From an uncultured Muribaculaceae bacterium (GTDB lineage Bacteria > Bacteroidota > Bacteroidia > Bacteroidales > Muribaculaceae): a stretch of DNA of 64,000 nt. Below, one piece after another: positions 17,441 through 25,676 of the stretch. The notes under the pieces are model-generated. The model saw only the letters and a program-made list of their open reading frames with translations, was not told the DNA's origin and did not search any database. Location of the stretch: the NCBI GenBank assembly GCA_910583675.1, contig CAJTYH010000002.1:1-64000 (forward strand), written 5' to 3'. The translations under genes and the position numbers were made by a program. Each line of letters starts with the position of its first letter. Position 1 is the first letter of the stretch.

Positions 17441-19009
17441 ATGGAATTCAACGACAATCAATCCACACGAAATAACAGACAAGGATATTCTGCCGGCAAT
17501 CGTAGGAAACAGACACCGGCCATTGAAACTCCCGGACGCATTCCGCCACGGGATATTGAAGTGGAAGAGGCTGTGCTTGGCGCACTTATGCTGGAGAGGG
17601 ACGCATATACAATTGTATGCGATCTTCTTAAACCTGAAAGTTTCTATGACCCGCGTCATCAACAGATATACTTCGCCGTCCAGCAATTAGGCGCTTCCCA
17701 GCAACCCATAGACATGCTTACCGTCACGGAACGGCTGCGTGCCAACGGTGTTCTGGATGAGGTCGGAGGCCCGGTATACATCTCTTCTCTCACATCTAAG
17801 GTGGCATCCGGTGCACACGTGGAGTTCCATGCGCGTATAGTGGCACAGAAATACCTTGCCAGGGAACTGATCAATTTCTCTTCCAACATAGAGGGGAAAG
17901 CATATGACGAAAGCAACGACGTAGACGATCTTCTTCAGGAAGCCGAGGGCAAGCTTTTCGAGATCTCCCAACGCAACGTAAAGAAAGACGTAACCCAGAT
18001 AAATCCTGTAATAAAGCAAGCTATAGCCCAGATAGAGGCGGCATCAAATCGCGAAAGCGGTCTGTCGGGTCTCGCCACAAACTTCCATGAACTTGACAAG
18101 CTGACCTCCGGATGGCAGAATTCCGACCTCATTATCATCGCGGCTCGTCCGGCCATGGGTAAGACGGCCTTCGTGTTGTCCATGGCAAAGAACATGGCCG
18201 TGGACAACAATACACCGGTTGCGATATTCTCCCTTGAGATGAGCAACGTACAGCTTGTAAACCGTCTTATAAGCAATGCATGCGAACTTGAGGGTGAGAA
18301 GATCAAAAGTGGTCGACTTGATCAACCGGACTGGGAGAAACTGCAAGCCGGCGTAAAGAGACTTTACGATGCTCCCATGTACATAGACGACACTCCGTCA
18401 TTATCGATTTTCGAACTTAGGACGAAGGCACGCCGTCTTGTGAGAGAACATAAAGTACGCATCCTGATCATAGACTACCTGCAGCTTATGAATGCCTCGG
18501 GCATGAAATTCGGCTCACGAGAACAGGAGGTGTCCATGATTTCACGAAACCTGAAACAGTTGGCCAAGGAGTTGAACATACCGATCATAGCACTCTCCCA
18601 GCTTAACCGTTCCGTTGAAAGCCGAGGCACTGACAGCCAGTCAAAACGGCCGCAGCTGAGCGACCTTCGTGAATCAGGAGCCATAGAGCAGGATGCTGAC
18701 ATCGTCTGCTTCATCCATCGTCCCGAATATTACCTGCATTCCTCTCAGGATGCCGAAGGGAATGAGATACGCGGGCTTGCGCTTTTCATTGTTGCAAAAC
18801 ACCGTAGCGGTAAGGTGGACGATGTGAAAATGCGCTTTGTAAATCAATATGCCCGCTTCCAGAACTGGGATGAGAATGAACTTACTACGCGTACCGTGGT
18901 TCCCTCAAGGCTGAACAGCGAAAGCGCTCCTGCCGATCCATTCGGTGCGCCAAATCCATTTACGGGAGGCACTGCCGATATATCGTCGGACAGTTCGGCA
19001 CCGTTCTGA
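17441..19009 (+). CDS. dnaB: replicative DNA helicase DnaB
   Basis: Hexameric helicase that unwinds the chromosome at replication forks. 522 residues from the ATG at 17441 (MEFNDNQSTRNN); the longer frame upstream crosses the promoter box. An N-terminal domain (IPPRDIEVEEAVLGALML) is followed by the RecA-like core with Walker A in ARPAMGKTAF near residue 235, Walker B (ILIIDYLQLM) and the arginine-finger region (ESGAIEQDADIVCFIHRPEYY). The disordered Pro/Ser-rich tail is usual. No intein is present. Confidence 0.96.
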   Translation: MEFNDNQSTRNNRQGYSAGNRRKQTPAIETPGRIPPRDIEVEEAVLGALMLERDAYTIVCDLLKPESFYDPRHQQIYFAVQQLGASQQPIDMLTVTERLRANGVLDEVGGPVYISSLTSKVASGAHVEFHARIVAQKYLARELINFSSNIEGKAYDESNDVDDLLQEAEGKLFEISQRNVKKDVTQINPVIKQAIAQIEAASNRESGLSGLATNFHELDKLTSGWQNSDLIIIAARPAMGKTAFVLSMAKNMAVDNNTPVAIFSLEMSNVQLVNRLISNACELEGEKIKSGRLDQPDWEKLQAGVKRLYDAPMYIDDTPSLSIFELRTKARRLVREHKVRILIIDYLQLMNASGMKFGSREQEVSMISRNLKQLAKELNIPIIALSQLNRSVESRGTDSQSKRPQLSDLRESGAIEQDADIVCFIHRPEYYLHSSQDAEGNEIRGLALFIVAKHRSGKVDDVKMRFVNQYARFQNWDENELTTRTVVPSRLNSESAPADPFGAPNPFTGGTADISSDSSAPF

Positions 19010-19024
19010 AAAACGAGCCTCTGG

Positions 19025-20401
19025 TTAATCCATCCACCGTTTCCGAAGTGGATAGCGACAAGGATGTATCAGCAAACGTAGCGAAGTGCTGTAATTGAAA
19101 TAAGCCCATATCCAGTTTACCAGTGCCGTAATCTTGTTGCGCATGCCCAAAAGGGACATCAGATGGACGAACATCCATGTGAGCCATGCTATGAAACCGC
19201 TTAGATGTATCTTTTTGATATCTACTACAGCTCTGTTGCGTCCTATCGTAGCCATGGATCCTTTATCATTGTACCTGAACTCTTTCAACTTTGGAATGTA
19301 GCCTTTTCCCCGACAGGAACTTTTTTCGCTCTTTTCAAGTTCAACGAGGTTTTCGGCTACGAGTTTGCCTTCTTGAATGGCAACTTGGGCAAGTTGCGGA
19401 TGACCGTTGGGGAAGGCCGGATCCACATGTTCCATGAGTGATATGTCTCCAAGCGCATAGACTCCGTCCACTCCTTTTACACGGCAGAAACAATCAACCA
19501 TCCATCGTCGTCCTCTTCCAATTACCTCCTGGGATATGTCTCTCCCACCCTCACCCGTAACGGCAATGTCTTCACCTATGATCCCGGCAGTCCATATCAG
19601 GTGAGAGCAATCCAGCCGCCGTCCATCGGCAAGAGTGACTATATTGTCGGTATAATCGTGCATTGTCGTGCCAAGTTCAATGTCCACCATCAATGACTTC
19701 AGTCCTTGCAATGCAATCTCTGAAGACTTATTGCTCATGGTACCCAACAATCTGTTGTTCCCTTCTACAAGGGTGATTGTCATGTTCGCCTGATTTATAG
19801 ACGGATACTCACGTGGAAGTACATAGCGCTTCATCTCCCCTATCGCCCCGGCAATCTCAACCCCTGTGGGGCCTCCTCCGATCACCACGAAATTCAACAT
19901 CTTCCGTTGCTTCTCCGCATCTTTTTCAAGGGATGCCCTTTCAAGTATGTCAAGTATGTCATTGCGGCAACGCAAGGCTTGTGCCGTGGATTTCAAGGTA
20001 TAGACACTTTTTTCCAGTTGGGGCATATTGAAGAAATTGTTCGTGGTGCCCGCACAGATTATCAGTATGTCGTAAATGATCTCCTCCATTTTCGTATGTA
20101 AGACACGATTGAAGGTGTCTATGCTCCCTACTTCACCCATATGAAATTGGACATTACGCTTGCCACGTTTCCTTAGTTCCCTTCTCAAAGGGAAACATAT
20201 GCTTGCAGGATCAAGTCCTGCGGAAGCTACCTGATAGAACAGCGGCGGAAAGCTATGGTAGTTGTTCCGGTCAATCACTATTACGTCAAACAGCGTGGTG
20301 TCCAAATGTTTTACGAAATTCAATCCGGCAAATCCCCCGCCAATGACCACTACCCTCTTACGTTGTACGTGACAGTTATCACCACCCATAATATCTTTCA
20401 T
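19025..20401 (-). CDS. ndh: type II NADH:quinone oxidoreductase-like flavoprotein
   Basis: Single-subunit, non-pumping NADH dehydrogenase passing electrons to quinone at the membrane. The 458-residue protein has an FAD dinucleotide motif (GGGFAG at 21-26), the quinone-side DRNNYHSFPPLFYQVASAGLDP segment, and the NADH-binding GGGPTGVE near 172. The C-terminal amphipathic or membrane segment (FIAWLTWMFVHLMSLLG) is typical of bacterial NDH-2. It is convergent with dnaB, with only 15 bp between stops. A 12-bp palindrome lies 17 bp upstream of its start. Confidence 0.9.
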   Translation of the reverse strand: MKDIMGGDNCHVQRKRVVVIGGGFAGLNFVKHLDTTLFDVIVIDRNNYHSFPPLFYQVASAGLDPASICFPLRRELRKRGKRNVQFHMGEVGSIDTFNRVLHTKMEEIIYDILIICAGTTNNFFNMPQLEKSVYTLKSTAQALRCRNDILDILERASLEKDAEKQRKMLNFVVIGGGPTGVEIAGAIGEMKRYVLPREYPSINQANMTITLVEGNNRLLGTMSNKSSEIALQGLKSLMVDIELGTTMHDYTDNIVTLADGRRLDCSHLIWTAGIIGEDIAVTGEGGRDISQEVIGRGRRWMVDCFCRVKGVDGVYALGDISLMEHVDPAFPNGHPQLAQVAIQEGKLVAENLVELEKSEKSSCRGKGYIPKLKEFRYNDKGSMATIGRNRAVVDIKKIHLSGFIAWLTWMFVHLMSLLGMRNKITALVNWIWAYFNYSTSLRLLIHPCRYPLRKRWMD

Positions 20402-20418
20402 AAATAGAAATAGCTTTG

Positions 20419-20430
20419 ATGTAATTACAT
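20419..20430. repeat. 12-bp perfect palindrome upstream of ndh
   Basis: ATGTAATTACAT, located 18 bp before the ndh start codon. Position suggests an operator in the ndh leader or promoter, but the sequence is short and AT-rich and may be chance. Confidence 0.3.
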
Positions 20431-20540
20431 ATATGGTTAAAGCAAAATACCGTATATCATTTCAACAAATGAGGTATGCATGAGGTTCTTATCGTTTGCG
20501 TGTCATTGAGTCCCTTTTTATGCGCTTGTTTATAATTTAG

Positions 20541-20595
20541 CCGGTAAAATTCCGTTAATATACATAGCGACCGTGTATGCACGGCATTTTACCGG
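20541..20595 (+). promoter_or_regulatory. nested stem-loop in the leader of the TonB-dependent receptor gene
   Basis: Three nested helices: CCGGTAAAAT (20541-20550) with ATTTTACCGG (20586-20595), CCGT (20552-20555) with ACGG (20581-20584), and ATACA (20560-20564) with TGTAT (20574-20578), around a 9-nt loop. It ends immediately before an ATG at 20596 and 36 bp before the preferred start. The upstream gene is divergent and no T run follows, so it is not a terminator. A leader control element or large operator is likely. Confidence 0.5.
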
Positions 20596-20631
20596 ATGAG
20601 GCATCCATTTTCGGACATCTCCCTTAAAGAC

Positions 20632-23061
20632 ATGAATCTACGCATTAAGACATATATAATTTTATTCCTCACATGCCTTACGGCTTTAGATTGCTTTGGC
20701 CAGATAAAGCTTCATGGTAAGGTTATCGACATAGATGACTCACCGATGGAATTTGTTACTGTGCGAATTGACGGCACGGCCATAGGCACGCATACCGGCC
20801 TTGACGGCACCTTCAAGTTGTCATGTCCTCCACCAGCGAATGACACCCTCGTGGTTGTTTTCTCATGCATCGGATACGACGAGCTTAGACGCACTTTGGT
20901 TGATCCAAAGGGAGATCTGGCGCTGAATGTGCGCATGCGTTCAAAGAACCATGAATTGAAGGAAATCGAGGTCACCGATTTCAGGAAGCAGACCAATCAG
21001 ATGCAGACGATTGATACGGAAAGCTACAAACTTGCCGCAGATGCTACAGGAGGAAGCGTTGAATCCATGTTGTCAACCCTTGCCGGGGTTAACTCCAACA
21101 ATGAAATGTCAAGCCAGTACTCTGTGCGCGGAGGTACATATGATGAGAATTCGGTATATATCAATGGAATAGAAGTCTACCGCCCGCAACTTGTCTCCTC
21201 CGGCCAACAGGAGGGTCTTAGCGTCATAAATCCCGACATGGTAGGATCTGTCAGTTTCTCCACGGGAGGATTCGGAGTGGAATACGGCGACAAAATGTCG
21301 TCAGCGCTTGATATAACCTACCGGGAACCGGAGGCTTTTGAAGGTGCTGTAAGCGCTTCACTAATGGGTGCTTCCGTGGCAATTGGTCAAAGTTCCAAAA
21401 AATTCTCACAACTCCACGGTCTGCGATACAAGCGCAATTCATCTCTTCTCAGTTCGCTTGAAACCAAAGGTGAATATGATCCTAATTTCTTTGATTATCA
21501 AACGAATCTCACCTTTAGGTTCAATAAAAAATGGAAAGCGTCTTTCCTCGGGAACATCGCAGTCAACAATTACAAGTTCAAGCCGGTGAACCGTGAGACC
21601 AATTTCGGTACGTCAACAGATGCCAAGCAATTCAAGGTATATTTCGACGGGCATGAAAAAGACCGTTTTGAAACATATTTCGGCGCACTAAACCTTTCCT
21701 ACAATCATTCCAGAAGTACCAGCTTCTCACTCTTGGCATCGGGATATCTCACGAATGAGCTTGTAGCCTACGACATCAGTGGAGAGTATTGGCTGGATCA
21801 GGCCGGCACTACCGGTGAAGGGAATCCAGACAATGCCGTGGGAGGTGAGCTCGGTGTGGGGCGTTACCATGAGCATGCACGCAACAGACTTAAAATTTCA
21901 GTATTTTCTATCGGATTACAGGGGCACACTTCCATCAGGAAACATAATCTGACATACGGTTTGGCTTTCAATCATCAGACCATAATGGAGCGTACACGTG
22001 AATGGGAGTTGCGTGATTCAGCCGGTTTCACCCTCCCCTCGGACGGCCAGCACATACGCATGATATACAATCTTACCTCCCGGCATGACCTCTCTACCAA
22101 CCGTCTGGCGTTCTATGCTTCCGACTCTTACCGCTTCAACACCTCTACCGGCTATTTCGCATTAAATGCCGGTTTGCGATTCTCATATTGGGATTTCAAC
22201 AAGGAATTCCTTGTGTCGCCACGAGCCAATGTGGCTTTCGTGCCGGACAGGAACAATGCATGGACATTCCGATTTGCCACGGGGCTGTATTATCAGCAAC
22301 CGTTCTACAAGGAATTCCGTCAACCGATAGAAGACGCATATGGCAATACGGTCATAAATCTTAATGAGAACATCAAATCGCAACAAAGCCTTCATTTCAT
22401 TTTAGGGACTGATTATACATTCCGTATGTTTGACCGTCCGTTCAAATTCTCGGCTGAGGGATATTACAAAAAGTTGAACAAGTTGATCCCTTATGAAATA
22501 GACAATTTGAAGATTGTATACCAAGGGGAGAACCTCACTGATGGTTATACTGCCGGTCTTGACATGAAACTCTTCGGACAATTCGTGCCCGGAACCGATT
22601 CATGGATCAGTTTTTCCGTTATGAAGACTGGAGAAAACCTCAACGGTGTGACGGTTCCACGTCCTACTGATCAGCGATACTCGCTTGCCGTATTCTTTAC
22701 GGACTACTTTCCCAAGTTTCCAAAGCTGAAGTTCTCACTTAGGGGCATTTTTTCTGACGGCCTGCCGACTACAGCTCCGCACTCTTCGCGTGACCGAGGA
22801 TATTTCCGTGCACCGGCATACAAGCGCGTGGATGTCGGCCTCAATTACGCCCTCCTATCGCCACTCAAAGAGGGTGAAAATCCCTCCGGATTGCATAAAT
22901 GGCTTAAAAGCATATGGCTTGGAGTGGATGTGTTCAACCTGCTTGACATATCAAACGTTTCAAGTTACTATTGGGTAACAGACGTGAACGACATACAATA
23001 TGCGGTCCCGAATTACCTTACTCGCAGACAGTTCAATGTCCGGCTCTCAATCGATTTCTGA
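20632..23061 (+). CDS. TonB-dependent receptor with N-terminal CarboxypepD_reg-like domain
   Basis: Outer-membrane active transporter energised by TonB. From the ATG at 20632 the 809-residue product starts with a signal peptide (TYIILFLTCLTALDCFGQ). A CarboxypepD_reg-like beta-sandwich follows (IKLHGKVIDIDDSPMEFVTVRI), then the plug (GVNSNNEMSSQYSVRGGTYDENSVYINGIEVYRP) and a long beta-barrel ending in a terminal aromatic (RLSIDF). There is no adjacent SusD, so it is not a classical polysaccharide locus; substrate unknown. The ATG at 20596 abuts a hairpin and would weaken the signal peptide, so I prefer 20632. The next gene begins 6 bp later. Confidence 0.88.
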   Translation: MNLRIKTYIILFLTCLTALDCFGQIKLHGKVIDIDDSPMEFVTVRIDGTAIGTHTGLDGTFKLSCPPPANDTLVVVFSCIGYDELRRTLVDPKGDLALNVRMRSKNHELKEIEVTDFRKQTNQMQTIDTESYKLAADATGGSVESMLSTLAGVNSNNEMSSQYSVRGGTYDENSVYINGIEVYRPQLVSSGQQEGLSVINPDMVGSVSFSTGGFGVEYGDKMSSALDITYREPEAFEGAVSASLMGASVAIGQSSKKFSQLHGLRYKRNSSLLSSLETKGEYDPNFFDYQTNLTFRFNKKWKASFLGNIAVNNYKFKPVNRETNFGTSTDAKQFKVYFDGHEKDRFETYFGALNLSYNHSRSTSFSLLASGYLTNELVAYDISGEYWLDQAGTTGEGNPDNAVGGELGVGRYHEHARNRLKISVFSIGLQGHTSIRKHNLTYGLAFNHQTIMERTREWELRDSAGFTLPSDGQHIRMIYNLTSRHDLSTNRLAFYASDSYRFNTSTGYFALNAGLRFSYWDFNKEFLVSPRANVAFVPDRNNAWTFRFATGLYYQQPFYKEFRQPIEDAYGNTVINLNENIKSQQSLHFILGTDYTFRMFDRPFKFSAEGYYKKLNKLIPYEIDNLKIVYQGENLTDGYTAGLDMKLFGQFVPGTDSWISFSVMKTGENLNGVTVPRPTDQRYSLAVFFTDYFPKFPKLKFSLRGIFSDGLPTTAPHSSRDRGYFRAPAYKRVDVGLNYALLSPLKEGENPSGLHKWLKSIWLGVDVFNLLDISNVSSYYWVTDVNDIQYAVPNYLTRRQFNVRLSIDF

Positions 23062-23067
23062 ATCAAG

Positions 23068-23583
23068 ATGGGAAAGATACAGCTAAAGAAAGAGATCCAG
23101 TCTCTCCCGCGCGAACAGCTGGAAGCTATGATACTGGAGGCATATGAAGCAAGGAAGGAGATCAAGCAATATTTCGACTATTTCATAAATCCTGATGTCA
23201 ACAAACTGACGGACAAGTATCAACTTGAGATTTCAAAGGAATTTCACCGCAGCAAACGCGGATATACCAAGGCTCGCATAACCAACATACGCAGACTGTA
23301 TAAGGAATTCCAAGGATTCCATCCCGGCTTCGACAAGGAGATCGAATTGTTGATGTATGCGATCACAACCGCATTGGAATGTGAACGTGCGTTTCATTTC
23401 TCAGACACATTGATGCGAGGGATCGGATCCCTGATGATCCTCATGGTGGAGATTGCCGATCGCAATCTTGTCGCAGACAATATCCTTACCCGGTTGACCG
23501 CGCTTCTGGCTGACGAGCGATCAGGTACCAGATATTTCCGTGCCTATCTGAGGGAAGTGCTGCAAGAGGTTCGCCCTGCCTGA
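23068..23583 (+). CDS. DUF6155-like conserved protein
   Basis: A 171-residue, largely helical, soluble protein without signal peptide (MGKIQLKKEIQSLPREQLEAMIL). It resembles the family annotated as DUF6155, whose function is unknown; I am only moderately sure of that name. It starts 6 bp after the TonB-dependent receptor stop and is probably in the same transcript. It ends convergently with kup, with about 20 bp and no visible terminator between them. Confidence 0.72.
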   Translation: MGKIQLKKEIQSLPREQLEAMILEAYEARKEIKQYFDYFINPDVNKLTDKYQLEISKEFHRSKRGYTKARITNIRRLYKEFQGFHPGFDKEIELLMYAITTALECERAFHFSDTLMRGIGSLMILMVEIADRNLVADNILTRLTALLADERSGTRYFRAYLREVLQEVRPA

Positions 23584-23604
23584 CATGCCAGATTTCATCC
23601 ACCC

Positions 23605-25572
23605 TCATTTATTCAAGACAATGCGTCGTCCGGAAGCTGTGTTAATTATCAGGGGCACTGTTTCTGCTGTCACTATGCTCGTATCAAGTCCATACGCCGT
23701 GCGATATGAAACTCCCAGATAACGCAGAGCTTCATGAAGCCTCATCAACATGGATTCTCCCCGTCGGCAATTGCTGGAGGGTGAAAAAAGACGATGCAGG
23801 ATGATGAAACTGAAATCACCTGGTATGCCCCTCTTGCACAATGACGGATATGAGCTGACCAGATCAAGGTCTCCCCTCTCTACGAGATCCTCGACTATCT
23901 GCCTTAGATACACGCTGATCTTCGGTTCAATCCTGAACCCCAGACGCATGGTTATGAAAAAGATAGTCTGAGGTGCAACGATGTCCACGGAATATTCAAG
24001 AGTATCAGGCGTATCTGCATTTTCTATATGTATGAACCAATAATGATCAGCCCGTTTAGGTTGCTTGTTGACGATAGAATATACCAGTTTGCTTTCTATC
24101 AGGTTCTTGTCAGGAGAGCCGCATAGATATACCAGATTCGAAGCATATTTGGGTATCTCCTTGTCAGCCTTTATGTCGGAGATCAATCCTACGCAATCAT
24201 CCATACGACGATACTCTATAAACCGATCCCTTACACGTGTGGAATTTCGCCATACGATCATTATGCCTACGATCAAGGTCGCAATAAGAAGACTGAACCA
24301 GCCGCCATGAGTGAACTTGAACAGGTTCGCAAGAAGGAACACCCCTTCCAATATGATGAATACGGTGGCGAAAATGCCACATAATAACAAACCAACACCG
24401 TGTGTACGCAACCAGAAAGTAAGCAACACCGTAGTCATCAGCATTGTGATTGTTATGGCAAGGCCATAGGCCGCTTCCATGTGTCCGGAGTCCCTGAATA
24501 TGGCCACAGTGAGAAGGCATCCGGCAAGCAAAGACCAATTGACAGCCGGGATATACAGTTGTCCCTTTTCCATGGATGGATACTTGATTTTCAACCTTGG
24601 CCAAAATCCCAGATTGATTGCTTCTGAAAATATTGTGAATGAACCGCTGAGCAACGCCTGACTTGCTATGATGGCCGCTCCGGTGGACATTAGGACACCC
24701 AATAGGGTAAAACCTGAAGGCATTATGGCATAAAACGGATTGACAGTAATCGCGGTAGTATCAGTATGGGAAATCAGCCATGCCCCTTGTCCAAGATAAT
24801 TCAATATCAACATTACTTTCACGAATCCCCAACTTGCGGTTATGTTCTTTCTCCCACAATGCCCAAGATCCGAATAAAGTGCTTCCGCACCGGTCGTACA
24901 AAGAAATACAGCTCCCAGGATAAGGAACCATTCAGGGGAAGCCATAAGCAATTTAACGGCATACCATGGATTGAACGACTTCAATATGGAGGGGTACGAT
25001 ACCAGATTCACGACTCCCAGTGTACCGAGCATCAGAAACCACAGAAGCATGAAAGGCCCGAAGAACCTTCCAATCCTACCGGTACCGGCTTGTTGCATCA
25101 GAAAGATCAGGATAATGATGAACACTACAATCGGAACCACTGGCACAGATGGCATGATTATTCCTAATCCTTCTATCGCCGACGTAACCGTTATGGCGGG
25201 CGTAATCACACCGTCAGCAATAAGAGCCGCCGCACCAATGGCTGCCACGATATAGAGCCATCTTGCGGGCAAACGCCTTAGCAAGGCAAACAATGCAAGT
25301 ATTCCTCCCTCTCCCCTGTTGTCTGCACGCAATGCCATAATCACATATTTGATCGTAGTCTGTAGGGTAAGAGTCCATATGACACAAGAAATGGCTCCGG
25401 CTATATAATCTTCACTGAAATCCGGTTTGACACCAACGATCGCCTTCATTACATATAAAGGAGAAGTACCTATATCGCCGAATACGATCCCTATCGTGAC
25501 CAATAGTCCTGTCAACGATACCTTGTTTAAAGCCGATGAATGTGATGGATGTGACTTGTTCATATTTTCCAA
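23605..25572 (-). CDS. kup: KUP-family potassium transporter
   Basis: Potassium:proton symporter of the KUP/HAK family in the inner membrane, 655 residues. The N-terminal helix carries GIVFGDIGTSPLYVMKAI, the family signature. Around twelve hydrophobic helices occupy residues 1-430, including YSDLGHCGRKNI and VNWSLLAGCLLTVAIF. A cytoplasmic C-terminal domain follows. The start could be 25572 or the ATG at 25563 (MNKSHPSH). An imperfect inverted repeat overlaps the start region. A separate TrkH/TrkA system occurs at 51-53 kb. Confidence 0.93.
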   Translation of the reverse strand: MENMNKSHPSHSSALNKVSLTGLLVTIGIVFGDIGTSPLYVMKAIVGVKPDFSEDYIAGAISCVIWTLTLQTTIKYVIMALRADNRGEGGILALFALLRRLPARWLYIVAAIGAAALIADGVITPAITVTSAIEGLGIIMPSVPVVPIVVFIIILIFLMQQAGTGRIGRFFGPFMLLWFLMLGTLGVVNLVSYPSILKSFNPWYAVKLLMASPEWFLILGAVFLCTTGAEALYSDLGHCGRKNITASWGFVKVMLILNYLGQGAWLISHTDTTAITVNPFYAIMPSGFTLLGVLMSTGAAIIASQALLSGSFTIFSEAINLGFWPRLKIKYPSMEKGQLYIPAVNWSLLAGCLLTVAIFRDSGHMEAAYGLAITITMLMTTVLLTFWLRTHGVGLLLCGIFATVFIILEGVFLLANLFKFTHGGWFSLLIATLIVGIMIVWRNSTRVRDRFIEYRRMDDCVGLISDIKADKEIPKYASNLVYLCGSPDKNLIESKLVYSIVNKQPKRADHYWFIHIENADTPDTLEYSVDIVAPQTIFFITMRLGFRIEPKISVYLRQIVEDLVERGDLDLVSSYPSLCKRGIPGDFSFIILHRLFSPSSNCRRGESMLMRLHEALRYLGVSYRTAYGLDTSIVTAETVPLIINTASGRRIVLNK

Positions 25573-25598
25573 ACGATTATTTCACAAAAATTGTTTGG
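25569..25598. repeat. inverted repeat at the kup start
   Basis: CCAAACGATT (25569-25578) and AATTGTTTGG (25589-25598) form 10-nt arms with one G-T pair, 10 nt apart. It overlaps the beginning of kup and could be a leader hairpin or an operator in the kup/porin divergent region. Confidence 0.35.
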
Positions 25599-25655
25599 CT
25601 CAAGTCGTCCTCCATCAGCCATGAAAATGGATTTTACAGTTAATGGATTTTTCGC

Positions 25656-25663
25656 TAAATTTG
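25656..25663 (+). promoter_or_regulatory. -7 box of the porin gene
   Basis: TAAATTTG matches TAnnTTTG, 13 nt before the ATG at 25677. The TTG at 25668 that opens the longer frame would fall at or before the predicted transcript start. Confidence 0.55.
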
Positions 25664-25676
25664 TGACTTGAATATT

